NCBI RefSeq assembly: GCF_014805625.2
Contig: NW_023998566.1
Location: 242,639-306,638 of the forward strand
Direction of reading: 5' to 3'
DNA from: Glossina fuscipes
Taxonomy: Eukaryota; Arthropoda; Insecta; Diptera; Glossinidae
Length of the DNA: 64,000 bases
Shown: positions 50,041-60,700 of the stretch, piece after piece
Layout: the number at the start of each line of letters is the position of its first letter
Numbering within the stretch: the stretch's first letter is position 1
Made by a program: the position numbers and the translations under genes
The notes under the pieces: generated by a model
What the model was told of the DNA's origin: nothing
Databases searched by the model: none
What the model saw: the letters and a program-made list of their open reading frames with translations, nothing else

Positions 50041-50289
50041 GCTATACAGGTATTGATGGGTGCACCTCCTCTGGACCTTGAGGTTTTACGTCGTAGTAAT
50101 GCCTATAGGGTAAAGAGTAGTCTGGCTTTACTTGACGGGTTAAACGCTCAGGATGTAGAAAGATAAAATTATCGGGAGCGTGAATCGCTATAAAAGGAAC
50201 GTATCCGTGCCTTAGGGCAATCACGTTGAGATAATAGTGAGAACGGTAGACTTACTTTAAACTTTATTTGTAGAAAAACACGGGATCTC

Positions 50290-50603
50290 TGAATGCATTT
50301 TTGCATGAAAGAGCCCGTTCTGAAGCTAGGGCTTGCTTATGTGGCAGTCTGTCCGAACTCTATGAACACATGTTGTTGGTGTTCCCTGAGTACTCTGCAT
50401 TCAGAGACTTAGAGGCCATGGGGTTTAATGTATTTCACGGAAGCATTGATTGCAGTCTCTCTACTCTTGAGACGGCGGTTGCACTGAGCACGTTTCCATC
50501 TGGTGTTTTCCTCAAACGCCGGCTTGTTCGAGGAGGCTTGGGTAACTCTGTCTTAGCTCTGCTTTGGCGAGTTTATCCATACTTTATTTCACTGACTGAC
50601 TGA
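50290..50603 (+). pseudogene. R1-clade ORF2: C-terminus
   Basis: 'CGSLSELYEHMLLVFPEYSA' and 'FRDLEAMGFNVFHGSIDCSL' then 'STLETAVALSTFPSGVFLKR'. This matches the end of R1-group ORF2: (H)-x-(L)-x-x-C-P-x-(Y)-x-x-x-R-(D)-(L)-x-x-x-G ... D-G-S-(V/I)-D-C-x-x-(A)-(L)-x-x-x-x-(T/E) ... F-A-x-x-V-F-x-x-R-R. The zinc-finger Cys of C-P is Phe. It is open to a stop at 50603. Confidence 0.65.
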
Positions 50604-51000
50604 GGGGTGAGCCGCATGGGAATTTATAAGTCTGATCAGAGACTACTCCTCTATCTGGTATGGCATTGTGGTGGAAAACCGTTTCCACGCTTCCTTGCAT
50701 TGCCATGGTTGTTAGAACTCGGTTTGATCTTTGCTCACCCATCCCGATAGGGTATCGTTTCCCTTATTAAACGAAAGAGGTTGGAATAGGCCCCCTCCGT
50801 CCAGTGAGTATGCAATGACCGTGCGCATTGTATTGACAGGTTCCTTATTATTGCAGCTTTCTCTGCAGAGTCTATTCCATACCGAGGTTTCAGGTCGTAT
50901 GGGACCTGTTGCTAAGTCTGACCGGAGGCTGTCTTCTTCTTCTTTCATTACTTGTTTTTTTTCTTTATATCCGGTACCACGGGTGTGAGGAGCCCACAAA
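50604..51000 (+). repeat. R1-type LINE 3' UTR
   Basis: Directly after the ORF2 stop. Aligns with 6020-6310 as described there; ends at GGTACCACGGGTGTGAGGAGCCC. No poly(A) seen. Confidence 0.65.
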
Positions 51001-51189
51001 GCAACCTTCGAGCCTCAACCTGTCAGCGGTAACGGCCCATTGCGGCAGTTTCCTGCTGACTGTGGTTGGCCCAAATCGTGGGAAGAGCCTCGGCTCGGTG
51101 TGGAGTTGCATAGCAACCGGGTGCCTTATCTACAGAAAGGCAGAGGTTTTAGATAATACCTCGCTTTCACCAGAGTAAGCAGAACTACT
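51001..51189. other. Unassigned
   Basis: GC-richer than its surroundings (CAGCGGTAACGGCCCATTG...); no motif found. Confidence 0.35.
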
Positions 51190-51425
51190 TTTCATAAATT
51201 GTTTGAGTAAGGTTGGTTTTTCCTGGTTTTGTAATACTTAATTGTCGTGGTTGAACATGGCCGTCACCTGGTTCGAAGACGATATTGCTTGATCAGAACG
51301 GATGCCGAAGTAGCTACGTCTAATGCATTATAGAACCAAGACAGTAAGGTGTGAATATTTCCAGTTTAATCTGTGAAAGATGAGATTTAGGCAGTAAAAT
51401 ATTAGTTTCGTTAAAATCATAATAT

Positions 51426-51690
51426 TTATTGGAGGAAGTTTGGTAGATTTGGCACGTTAGAGTAATTCAACGGACCATCATGACTGTAATTAAAGGAAGT
51501 GAAAATTGCTGGATGATACGGATCCTCAGGTGAACTAAAAGGTGAACAGCGACTTAGAGCCATCCCCGGGAAGTTGATAAAATAAAGATGTAACAGTCTG
51601 TCATTACAATTAGGAGTGTGGTTGTATTGAAGTAAATTATGATGAAATAATTCAATAAAATTCAAACTTGAGTTTTGAGTCGAACACAAC
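51426..51690 (-). pseudogene. CR1/jockey-like ORF2: endonuclease end
   Basis: Minus strand: 'NFIELFHHNLLQYNHTPNCN', 'DRLLHLYFINFPGMALSRCS' and 'PEDPYHPAIFTSFNYSHDGP'. The pattern is the (Q)-x-N-x-x-x-N-x-(N)-x-R-x-L-D-L-x-(F/L) segment, then the S-D-H-(P)-x-L region of APE-type endonucleases with D-P-Y-H-P-A-I where S-D-H-x-P-x-x is usual. Whether that is a family variant or decay cannot be told from one copy. Confidence 0.5.
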
Positions 51691-51961
51691 TATTGAGTCT
51701 TTATAATTACAACCATTTTCCAGGACGTGATTGTCAATACGATAATAAGAGGGCCAAATATTACAGCAAGCAAAAGACATCTTCTTACATTTTTTTGAAT
51801 TCAAAACCATACCCTTGATTGCATACCATGAACACAAGTTCTCAAGATCAGACTGAAGAAGTTTAGTACCATGTATTGAGTCAAAAGGGAGGGAAAATTT
51901 AACCTCGTCTGCAAACATTAAAACACAAGAATGTTGAATATACTCAGAAAGCTCATTCACA
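51652..51961 (-). pseudogene. CR1/jockey-like ORF2: RT motif C region
   Basis: 'NELSEYIQHSCVLMFADEVK' has the (F/Y)-A-D-D catalytic box as F-A-D-E, so the second Asp is Glu. It continues 'FSLPFDSIHGTKLLQSDLEN', 'LCSWYAIKGMVLNSKKCKKM' (motif 6) and stops at the rearrangement point. The upstream motif B 'LTFGVPQGSHLVPIL' is at 52540-52490, on the far side of the LTR insertion. Confidence 0.65.
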
Positions 51962-52484
51962 TGTAAAATCCTGAAATAAAAATGAAATAACTTACTGCAA
52001 CTGATGTGTGGTGGAGATAGAAAAAATGCGTTGCAGTATTTGGGAAGATTCCCTATGAATCCTTCCCTAGGTGTAGGTAGTTTTACTGTTTTAGAGCCCT
52101 AACCTGCTCTGCTGCAAAACGCCAAGTCTATCCGTCTCATATAATGCGAATAAAGCTCGGCATGAGACGGTCCCTAAGTTTAAGCTTAGGCGGATTGAAC
52201 GCCTTGTATTTTTTTATTTTAGCGAATTAAACGGTTTGATTGAATTGTTTGATAACAATTAAAATTCTTTATTCTTTATACTTAATTCTAACAGGTGACT
52301 TAATGCTAACGTAATCACTAATTAATTGGGGCGCCTGGCATCTAATTGCATTTCGTAATGCAATACCCAGCCAGTTGAAGTGCGACAAAATTTTTGTTTT
52401 TCTTTTTTGCTACAGAATTATGCACTTCAAAGTGAATTCAGCACTTCAAAGTGAATGCATATGACGGTATGCGATCACACTACA
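51962..52484 (-). mobile_element. Solo LTR interrupting copy K
   Basis: In element sense it starts TGTAGTGTGATCGCATACC at 52484 and carries the family blocks GACGGATAGACTTGGCG and 'AGGCGCCCC'. It interrupts the RT between motif B and motif C. The left limit is uncertain: TGTAAAAT at 51962 is a possible end, but no clean 4-bp TSD is seen (ATAC on the right, CACA or ATGT on the left). A 19-bp period duplication of GCACTTCAAAGTGAAT is at 52422-52456. Confidence 0.65.
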
Positions 52485-52649
52485 ATACATAAAATCGGGA
52501 CAAGATGACTGCCCTGAGGAACACCGAAAGTGAGAGAAAAAATAACACCGCTCTTCCAAACCGATAAGAAGTGATGTTTTTTCAAAAACACATAATATGC
52601 GTAAAGGGAGGATGCAGTATATCAGCATAATGTTGGAGAGAGATGGAAC

Positions 52650-52930
52650 ATCATCAAGACCATAGTAGCTAGAAGGTTTCGAAGTTGACAGTGCTATAAT
52701 TACTTCTTCTTAAGAAATTTATATCAAACCAACTTATCGAATCGGGTAATTATCAGACGTAATATTTGAACTATGATGGACTTCATTGAAGAAACCCGAG
52801 AAATGGTCAGTTATTACAGACGCTTCGGATGATTCGGAACTTCTCAAGCTAATAAGGGGAGGTAATCCTCCTACTGTTCGTTTACCATTTACGAATTTAA
52901 AGAACTTCCTATGGTTTTCAAGATGGTTGC
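52650..52930 (-). pseudogene. CR1/jockey-like ORF2: pre-RT linker, copy K
   Basis: 'ENHRKFFKFVNGKRTVGGLP' followed by 'PLISLRSSESSEASVITDHF' and 'SGFFNEVHHSSNITSDNYPI' matches (P)-x-x-F-(F/W)-x-(F/Y)-(V/I)-N-x-K-R ... (A)-x-x-F-x-x-F-F-x-x-V. Motifs 0 to A of RT are only faintly visible. Open for about 75 codons, then stops. Confidence 0.6.
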
Positions 52931-53545
52931 ATTAATAAAATTAGAATAGCAAGTTGGTTTTACGGCGCTACATTCTCTAGCGCTAGAGTATAACATCTAA
53001 TCACTACTTGAACCACTACAACTAAATTTTTTAAAAGCTCTCCTTTTTTTGTTACGGACAATCAATAAATGCTTGGAATATCAATCAAGAGAAATCGAGG
53101 TGTGGCAAGATTTAAACGGTACCAAGACGCAAATTGCAGAAAAAACCAACTGTAAATAAAAGATGACGAATTATTAATATCTTCATAGCCTAAGTTATAG
53201 TCAGTGCCACCCAGCAAGTCCTTAAGTTTGACGTAATTCTTTTAGCGAACAAAAGCTGAAACGCACAGTCCACTGCCAGCTAGGTAATTTACGCCCAACA
53301 GCAACGAAGGACTATGCCTATATTCAGGCGAAACAAAGGGATCAGTTCGAGATAAAGATATTGTAGTGTGATCGCATATCGCTGTTATGCATCCACTTTA
53401 AAGTGTGACAGAATTGTGCAAAATCAGCATATTATTATTATTGCTATTATTATAATTTTAGACTAATGAAACAAATTCTTAGACTAAAAAAAGACATTGA
53501 GCACTAGCAACACAGGCTATCGGCTCTAATTCAAATAAATGTACA

Positions 53546-54052
53546 TTAGATAATGAGTTTAGTAGTATTAATAAAGTAATATATTGAAGTGATATTCTGT
53601 TCTGAAGCTGATTGTAGAAAGTCCAAAGGGTTAATCGTTCCAAATGCAATACTTCTAGCCAAGCAAAAGTTAAGGCAGTCGCAGAGAATGTGCTTTATAG
53701 TAAGAGTTTGTCCACAACAGCAGATTGGGGAAGAAGACTTCTTCAGGATCCATTGGTGAGTTGCAATTTTATGACCAAGGCGAATTCTCGAAAATGTTTG
53801 GATCTTCATTTTCTCAACATTAGTTGGATATAAACGTGGAGTTAACTGAGGGTTAATGGAAGAATAGTGTTGATGATGGTATTGTAAATTTTCTTCTGTA
53901 ATTTTCACTTTAACTTTTCTTCCAATGTATCTTTGAAGATCCAACTTTTCCATGACATCATCCATAAATAGAGGAGCAGAAGCAGCATACTTTGCCGCTT
54001 GATCAGCCTGCTCATTTCCCAATAAACTGATGTGCCTTCGTACCCATAACAT
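53546..54052 (-). pseudogene. I-clade ORF2: C-terminal region (54-kb copy)
   Basis: 168 codons, collinear with 44475-44981: 'MLWVRRHISLLGNEQADQAA' (end of RNase H), 'YIGRKVKVKITEENLQYHHQ', 'IQTFSRIRLGHKIATHQWIL', 'SPICCCGQTLTIKHILCDCL' with C-C-C-G in the knuckle. No tandem duplication of the 10.5-kb type. Confidence 0.8.
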
Positions 54053-54725
54053 TTTAATTTTTCCTTCGGGTGTTGTAATTCCTTAATTTGTTGATGGAGC
54101 ACCATCTCGAAGTCGAAGGGTTCCCAATAGCTTGTAATACAGACAAACTGTCGGTAACAATGACGGTTTTGAGTTTGGTTTTATGGGCAAGGTTCGCAGC
54201 ATGAAGGATAGCTCTGGCTTCGGTTGTGAACGTTGAAGTACTTTCGTGAATTAATTGATTGAGAAGAACCTGTCCTGTAGCAACTACCACGGCACAAGAA
54301 GGAAGCAGGCCAAAAGTTTTTGAGCCGTCTATGTATAAAAGATCCAACCAGTACTTTCCAATTTTTGGGTTTTTTCAGCTATTAGATTCCTGAAGACGTA
54401 ATTTGGAGTATCTTCTTTCTTGTGCATAGACAGCGAAATGTCAAAAGAGCAGTCTTTCAAAATCCATGGAGGTTTAACATCAAAAGAGCGGAAAATTTTT
54501 AAGGGAATATTCAATTCCTTTGCGACGTACAAACAATGGTCAATTGCAGATGGTGACTTTTGAATTTTGTTCGCAATAAAAATGTTTCTTACGTCATCAC
54601 CGAGAATAGATTTGTTTGAATTAAGAAGCTTGGGGACTATTTTGGCTTTTAACTCATAAAGTCTATTTTCTAAAGTTGGGAGAATAGTCCGCAAAGCATA
54701 ACATCTTGCTCTGACTGCTTGGTAT
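54053..54725 (-). pseudogene. I-clade ORF2: connector and RNase H (54-kb copy)
   Basis: 54694-54329: 'LENRLYELKAKIVPKLLNSN' through 'PWILKDCSFDISLSMHKKED' and 'NLIAEKTQKLESTGWIFYT'. After a one-base frame change at about 54335: 'MDLLYIDGSKTFGLLPSCAV' (catalytic Asp kept; T-D-G-S changed to I-D-G-S), 'TTEARAILHAANLAHKTKLK' and 'VIVTDSLSVLQAIGNPSTSR', so all three acidic residues survive. A second frame change at about 54060 leads into the C-terminal frame. Confidence 0.8.
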
Positions 54726-55239
54726 AGTTCGTTTGCAAAAGGAAAAGAAGAATTATGTCACACTTCGACAAGTGGAGAATCGCATTTCGTAATGCAATAC
54801 GCCATACGCAATACGCTAGGCGCCCTAATTAAAAAACCCATCACAATTATATTATTATTATACGCTTATACTAGCAATAATGTACTTTGGTAAATTTAGT
54901 ATAAATTGTCGTGCCAAATTAAATAAATTCTATTGTTACTTATCAATTGGGACGAATCAATTCAACTTAGCGTTTTATTTGCTAGAATAAGTGGATGGAA
55001 CCCGCCTAAATAAATTTAGCTAGGGACTACTTCTAGCCGATCACTGTATTGGCACTAAAAGGAGTAGACAGACTTGGCGAACTGAAACCGAGCAGAATAG
55101 AAATATATTTAACAACCATGCTTAACATACCCATGAAGAAAGATTCATAGGGAATCTTTCCATGATATAAATACAATCTTCTATAACATTCATTCCCTAA
55201 CTAAACATCGATTCTATAACGCACAACAAATATTATTAA

Positions 55240-55251
55240 TGGCGATCCTGC
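55240..55251 (+). promoter_or_regulatory. Primer binding site-like sequence
   Basis: TGGCGATCCTGC, the same 12 bases (and AAA after it) as after the 5' LTR of the 27.1-32.6 kb element. Confidence 0.65.
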
Positions 55252-55641
55252 AAATGAATCTGCATTTTACACGTATTCAGCTTTATCCTAACACCCGGTT
55301 TTCCTGTACTCTCACTGACAATAACGGAGCTTCCGCCACCATTAGTGGCCATTTCAACCGGTCTGCCAACAGCTAGTTTATTACACCCAGCTTCACGATA
55401 TTCTTCGAAGCTGCTCATATCGAAAATTTTTCACCTCATGCTGCCACAGACCCTCAGCCAGCGCCAAAACCAACAATAACACCCCCTGGCGACCCAGGCG
55501 AGCAAGCTGTATTTAAGCGTTCGTCTGATAGGGAAAGAATACAAATAGCAGGAACATTGCCCACCACAGGGGAAGCACACTCTGAAGACTTATCGGCGAA
55601 GGTATTGAAAATCAACCCCATAGAAGTATCAACCGACATAT
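55252..55641 (+). other. Internal region of the LTR element, possible coding
   Basis: A plus-strand frame from about 55375 to the TAG at 55641 reads 'FFEAAHIENFSPHAATDPQP', 'APKPTITPPGDPGEQAVFKR' and ends 'KVLKINPIEVSTDI'. A minus-strand frame, 55418-55236, 'MSSFEEYREAGCNKLAVGRP' and on, is also open. I cannot tell which is real; neither matches the gag of the 27-32 kb element. Beyond 55641 no element sequence is recognisable. Confidence 0.35.
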
Positions 55642-56379
55642 AGTCAAGTCACCATCTCCAGTGTAATTTGCATCCTTACTATTATTCATGTTGCATCTAT
55701 GCATTATGCATCTAGTCATTGTACGTCCACTTCTTTTTGTTGTGTATGTATTTCTTTTATCTCCGTAGAACACTTCCGTGAATGCATCTGTACATTGGAA
55801 CGTCAACGTACAAGGGCATAGAGGGTTTCTGTCGGTCTGCTTTAAGGCATATGATAATGGAATTTCGTTAACCTTCATTTCTTTTCATAATTGTCCATAT
55901 ATAATAGGTCAAATTCAAGGGAGCAATTATGAAAAAAGAAAGAAAACTATTAAGTCCGTCTGTATAACATAAGGCTGGATGTTGCGTAATGCAATTGGTA
56001 TGTTTTTTTTTAATTCTTACCGTTAAGAAACTCACAACGTTAAGAAGATCACGACGTCATCTGGAAGAACCAAATTATGTCTTTCAGAAAGTATCTAATG
56101 AGTTTGAAAAATTTAGATCATTACGTGAAGATATTGAGGCGCTCTTCAAATCACTTGCTGACAATGAAGGCCAAATTGGATTACTTGGTGCAACAACACT
56201 TCGATGACCAAAAGTCTAATTCACATATATGTATGTAATAGATGACATCGACTTATCGGGCGAACAGATACTACCATAGAACAGATATGGGACCCTTGAC
56301 ATAAGCTACTCTTTTTTCTTGTAAATTTTTTTTTTTCTTCGCACGTTACAATTTGTATTTCTTTTTGTAAACGTACAGT
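55642..56379 (+). other. Unassigned, one coding-like frame
   Basis: The frame 55989-56207 contains 'RRHLEEPNYVFQKVSNEFEK' and 'FRSLREDIEALFKSLADNEG', predicted helical and charged, ending at a stop. It looks like decayed coding sequence; no family recognised. The frame at 55778-55972 shows nothing. Confidence 0.3.
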
Positions 56380-57490
56380 GTCTCCAAGCATATCCTGGAG
56401 GGTAAAATTCTAATTTTGGCTGAGTGTAAGCAGGAATATTGGCAGCAGTGAAGTATTTTTTGGCTCACTTTAAAAAATCGAAGCCCTTGATAGCGTCTTT
56501 TCACACTTTGAACATGCGTTCTGTCAAACGAACGTCATTTTAAAAAGTATTTCAAGGCTTTCCATCAGAAGCTTTGCGAGTATTTGCAAAGACTTTTGCA
56601 GCGGCCTTCATTCGAAAGAGTAATGCAAGCACCGAACATGTTACTCTTCCAAGCGGTCGCAGTGATTGATTGCTATGTCGTTGCAGTTTGAAACGAACAT
56701 TTCAGCCAACACATTAGCTTTATCAACTCAGTCAGGTATAGTAAGTAGGTCGTTATTAAGAAAAATCGTAATCAACGCGATAGATTCATTTCCAATTTTT
56801 TTAATGAAAGACCAAAAGCTCATGCTAATTTTTGGAGCAGCAAAAACTTTGCTGGGCAGCCACTGCTCGTGTGAAAGTTTTTCTCGTCGAAGTGGTTGGG
56901 TGCACATAATTCTACACTGTTTGCATAGCAAATTAGTTTGGTCGTTTGGGTTAAAGCCCCTAATCTTGATGCTCCCTCTTTGGACATGACTGCATCCTTG
57001 GAAGTCTGATTGAACCACTATTTGTCTTCGGACTTAATGGAAGCAATTTTGAATGGAATGTACGTTCGCATTCCATGTGCATTCGATAAGAAGCAAGACT
57101 TCGAACTAAAATGCCTAAAAAAGTTATGGAGCGCTGCTTAATCTGGACTTTCATTTTTGAAAATGTCACCGAGAGTAAAGTAAAAAAAAAGTGCAGTGTA
57201 CTTTTCTGCAGTCCATCAACGTTTGGAGTATGGGTTAGTTCAATTATAAACTGCGTTACGCAATTCTTAGCTGCCGTAATCTCTGCGTCACGTTCCTCCG
57301 CAGTCGTTTGGGTTGAATGCAATAGTCAGTTTTGATTGTGTACATTGAAATCCCAGCAACTAAGATTTCGCTGTCATAAGAAATTTGTAGAAAAGAGGAT
57401 ATTGTGGTGAATAGGATGTCAAAGCCATAAAAGTGGCTGTTTACAACGCCGTGCAATTTTTTGTCGTATTTTAATGCCGCTGTCACTGTT
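56380..57490 (-). pseudogene. Decayed LINE ORF2: endonuclease/linker and RT start
   Basis: Minus strand. In 57018-56728: 'EQWLPSKVFAAPKISMSFWS', 'FIKKIGNESIALITIFLNND' and, after a stop, 'VDKANVLAEMFVSNC'. This is the linker pattern F-W-(S/K)-(L/F)-(I/A)-K-x-(I)-x-N ... D-x-x-K-A-(N)-(L/I)-(L/F)-A-x-x-F-x-x-N-(S/C). At about 56620-56560 'RMKAAAKVFANTRKASDGKP' is the L-x-x-L-x-x-x-K-A-(S)-G-x-D-G-(I)-P motif 0 of RT. Frames at 57486-56960 should be endonuclease but have no readable active site. Clade unresolved (jockey or CR1 group). Confidence 0.5.
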
Positions 57491-57780
57491 ATATGTACGG
57501 CTACACTACTTTAATTTCATTTTCATTATTGTTGCTGCGGGTGCGAATGCATTGTTGTGGTATTGCTTTATTGCTGTTGCTTTTGCTGCTTTTCTTGTTG
57601 TTATTGGTCTATTACTTGTATTTTCTACGTATACTGAGACTGCTGTTGTCAATATTGATACATGCTGTTTTTCGATTATGTTGCTTTTGTTGCTGGCGTG
57701 GGTTTAGTAGATATTACTCCTATGATTACGCTGTTATGTTTTCGTCATTATTTCTGTTGCTGCTTTTTTTGTATTAATGG
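57491..57780. repeat. Low-complexity TTG/CTG-rich sequence
   Basis: Imperfect TTGTTGCTG/TTTTGCTG triplets. It gives Leu/Phe/Val-rich 'proteins' in two plus-strand phases and Gln/Asn/Ser-rich ones on the other strand; no sign that any is translated. Confidence 0.55.
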
Positions 57781-60700
57781 TTCGTCTATTGATTGGTTTG
57801 TTCATATATTGGGTTAGTTTTTTTATTGATTTGCAATATATTTTTATTTCTATTAGGTTTTGTGAATTGTTTCGTGTCTACTTCGTCTTCTTGTTTTGCA
57901 CTTTTGAGGTGCTATTTTCCTCGTCAGATAATTATGATGCTAACGGTTTTTCTTTCACAGTAGGATTTTACCGTAGAGAGCTCGTTGTTGGAGGCAGCAC
58001 TTTTTCTAGTATTCATTACCGAGAAAAAATAATATTTTTTTTTTTTAACTTTTTGCTTTCTGGCGCACTTTACGGTTTAATGTGTCTATGAAAATTATAA
58101 AATTTTACTGCTTTTAATGTAAAATATAACCAGACGGTAGCAAAATATGACCGCGTTTTCTAAAGAACATAACACTACCTCCATTATGTATCCACTGATT
58201 ACAGAGCTCCCTAAAATTAATAATTATTTTATGGATGTAAATCGCGTTTCTTTTTAACCTGAGCTGATATTGAATGTCACGATGTTCGCGACAAATAGAA
58301 AAAAGAATCTACCAGTTAAAGAGCAGTTTAGTAGTATTTTATTAAATACCAACTAATGTAATTCTTTTATACAACATATGACCAATATTAATTATTAAAC
58401 ACATTCCAATATTTATTGTAAAAGTAACCAAGAGTGTGACTTTCTTGATTGCTGAGCTAACGGAGTCTTTACAAAAATTAGTAGGTAGTATCACGTTTTT
58501 CCATATACATTATATACAACATTCTACAATGACTTAGCCCAAAGTAGATTCCGATAATAAAGTTTGTGTCCTTCCAGGGAATTTCAAACGCTTCATCTAA
58601 CGAAATTTCTTTTTGATTAATGTTGCTTCGTATCGTCTACTCACCTGTAATGTTATTATTGCAATTATTACTTCTAATGCCATTGTTGTTGTTCATTTAA
58701 TGGAAATAGTTGCTAATTGTGATGATGCTTGCTCCCGTCTGGTAATCGGATTCGCCTAATTGAGAGATGCATTATGATGAGCCTGTGCTGTGGGGGGCTC
58801 AACAATGAGAAACTGCCCCAGTGTCGAGGCACTCAGGTCACTAAAGTCTTGTGACATCTGGATGATGCCAAATATGTCCACTTTTTCATTATTTTGATGA
58901 AGAAGGTTGGTAAAAATAATTTTATATAAAACTTAATGGTATCAAATTTGAATCAAATAGAGCTGTTTTTGGGACATCATTACATACAACGATTTTTACG
59001 AAATATTTTATGATGAAAATTGGTCCATAGTAAATTAAACGTAGGGCGTTTGACCTTTTTCAGACCTTACCTTATATAGGAGTTCTCATTAGAAGCAAGT
59101 ACTTATATGGCGACAGGCCAATTTCCAGTTTTTTATGGCGGAAGCATTTGAAATCTATATATACCTTTGGCAACTAAATTAGGTTTACTAAATTTAGACC
59201 ACATTAGTCGACATCCAGTATCAAGACTTTTGCAAAGAGTAAAGGTATTATCAGGAAAATAATTGAATTAGTGTATTAGGTGTAGGGTTGCTAATGCGGC
59301 CTTTCTAGACTATAATTACCTTGCCATTTTTATTTCCTATAAAAAATGCTCTTATTTCAATTTATATCCTTTTATTCGGACTTTTGTGTAATATAGTTTT
59401 TATTTACGTTTGGATGATTTTTTGTTGGTCATATCATATATGTAAACAAGCAAACGTGAAGTTTGTGCCTTAATTGGCTCTTAGTTTTTTGAAATATCTA
59501 TTGAAGAAATAAATTTTTACTAACGCACGGTTCAACGATTTGTAAGTTGCGTCAATGAAACGAAAGTTAATTAACCAAATGATACATAATGAACATCCTG
59601 CCATGTTTCTAAGAAAGCAATTACTTGCAAAGTGATTATTAGAAACTTTTTTCGATATATTAGAAATAGCAAAATAAGGCATTATATGGGGAGTTGTCGG
59701 AAAAGTGGGCCGATCCAGACAATTTTCAATAGCGTTCGTCCTTGGATCAGTATAACGAATTTCATTAAAATATCGCAAAAATTGCGACCTCTAGTTTGAA
59801 CACAAATTTAAGTGGAAAGACATTAGACGAACAGGCAGGCTTAGAATCGTTTTCTGAATCGGACGGTGTAATGTAAGAAGCGTATATCTTAAGCTTTTCT
59901 GCATACTATATAGGTCCACATAAACTTAATATATCCTGTTCCACAATTGGTGTTGCGCATAATTAACTGCGCTGCATTCAGAACACGTATCGCAATTTTT
60001 GAATCTCGTGGACACAACGATTCTTGCGGAAAGTAAGTCTTTAACTGCAAAGAGATCTAATTTATAATATGCAGTTTGACAATAACAAGTTTCTATAAAA
60101 ACAGCGTATAATTTTTGTGTTCTATGGTAAAAATAAGAATTGTGTTAGACAATGTGGTGCAGGGCATTTATTCGTTTAGTCTTGCTTGACTATGATGTTG
60201 TCACTTGTCAAAAACTAGATAGGTTGGTGTCATTAATAGCAGCACGTGTGGCGAAAATAGTTATAAAGATCGACTTTCAATGTTACAATTTGAGCCGCTG
60301 TAACCATTGTATGTGCCCCTACGAGGGTGTTGTGTCCCCAGATTGGTAAGCCACTTTTTGTGTAAGCAGGCGTGTGTGTGCCTATCAGTTTTATGTAACC
60401 ACAGCATTACACGAATTTTATTTAACTAGTAGTAAGACTATGTATGTTCTCTTGCATCTAAAGCTGTTATCTAAACAAACTTTAGAGAAACCTTGCTGTG
60501 CCTCAATAAAAGGAAAGGTGGCCTGTGTGTCAAGCGTACGTGCCATAGCTGAGATAGCAAGTTCGTAAGATGTGGGAGGGGCTCCATAATTTTGCTCACA
60601 GATAGTCCTTGGACGGATACAAGCAAAATAAATTGCACTTGGCCCCTAATCGGATGCGCGGACAGACGAAGCTCCTAAGACTTCACAATACCCACCCTGC

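Larger units (their letters stand above)
48580..51000 (+). mobile_element. R1-clade LINE lacking the RT core
   Basis: Plus strand. Zinc-knuckle end of ORF1 (about 48850-49010), an endonuclease end and pre-RT linker (about 49620-50040), a C-terminal region of ORF2 (50290-50603) and a 3' UTR (50604-51000). RT sequences that should lie between 50040 and 50290 are missing. All coding parts have stops and frame changes. R1 elements typically insert in 28S rDNA; no rDNA sequence is visible on either side, so this is either an R1-clade family with another target or a displaced copy. Confidence 0.65.
51190..53361 (-). mobile_element. CR1/jockey-like LINE, copy K, rearranged
   Basis: Minus strand, from high to low coordinates: linker before RT (about 52900-52700, 'ENHRKFFKFVNGKRTVGGLP', 'FSGFFNEVHHSS'), RT motif B (52560-52485), a solo LTR insertion (52484-51962), RT motif C and following (51961-51652), then an endonuclease end (51690-51190) that should precede RT. 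So two pieces of one or two copies are joined in the wrong order at about 51660. The sequence is a different subfamily from copies A-G. Confidence 0.6.
53432..54725 (-). mobile_element. I-clade LINE, truncated copy nested in an LTR
   Basis: The 3' end is TAA/TAG-type repeats (53432-53455 on the plus strand as ATT runs) and the 5' end is cut at the connector sequence equivalent to 43775. It covers connector, RNase H and C-terminus. Compared with the 43.8-kb copy it lacks about 30 bp near 54690, where 'R-x-T-x-x-N-T-I-I-I-E-x-G-L' codons are missing. The TSD is not resolved; the flanks suggest only 2-4 bp. Confidence 0.8.
53362..55239 (+). mobile_element. LTR of the same gypsy-type family, split by an I-clade LINE
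   Basis: Plus strand. The first ~70 bp (53362-53431: TGTAGTGTGATCGCATATC ... CAAAATCAGCAT) and the remainder (54726-55239: AGTTCGTTTGCAAAAGG ... ATATTATTAA) together align with the solo LTR at 38898-39391 read in reverse; there CAAAATCAGCATAATTCATTTGCAAAA is uninterrupted. The last base precedes a PBS-like TGGCGATCCTGC at 55240, so this is a 5' LTR. No 3' LTR was found downstream. Confidence 0.82.

Noticed and set aside
48580..51000. rDNA as the host of the R1-clade element
   Set aside because: No 28S-like sequence was recognised on either flank.
51962..52488. ATAC as a TSD for the solo LTR at 52 kb
   Set aside because: Not matched on the left side; left boundary too uncertain.
57474..58091. 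Three overlapping plus-strand frames rich in Leu, Phe and Val, looking like membrane proteins
   Set aside because: Low-complexity TTG/TTT-rich DNA gives hydrophobic translations in several phases; no start context, family or charge pattern supports a real membrane protein.
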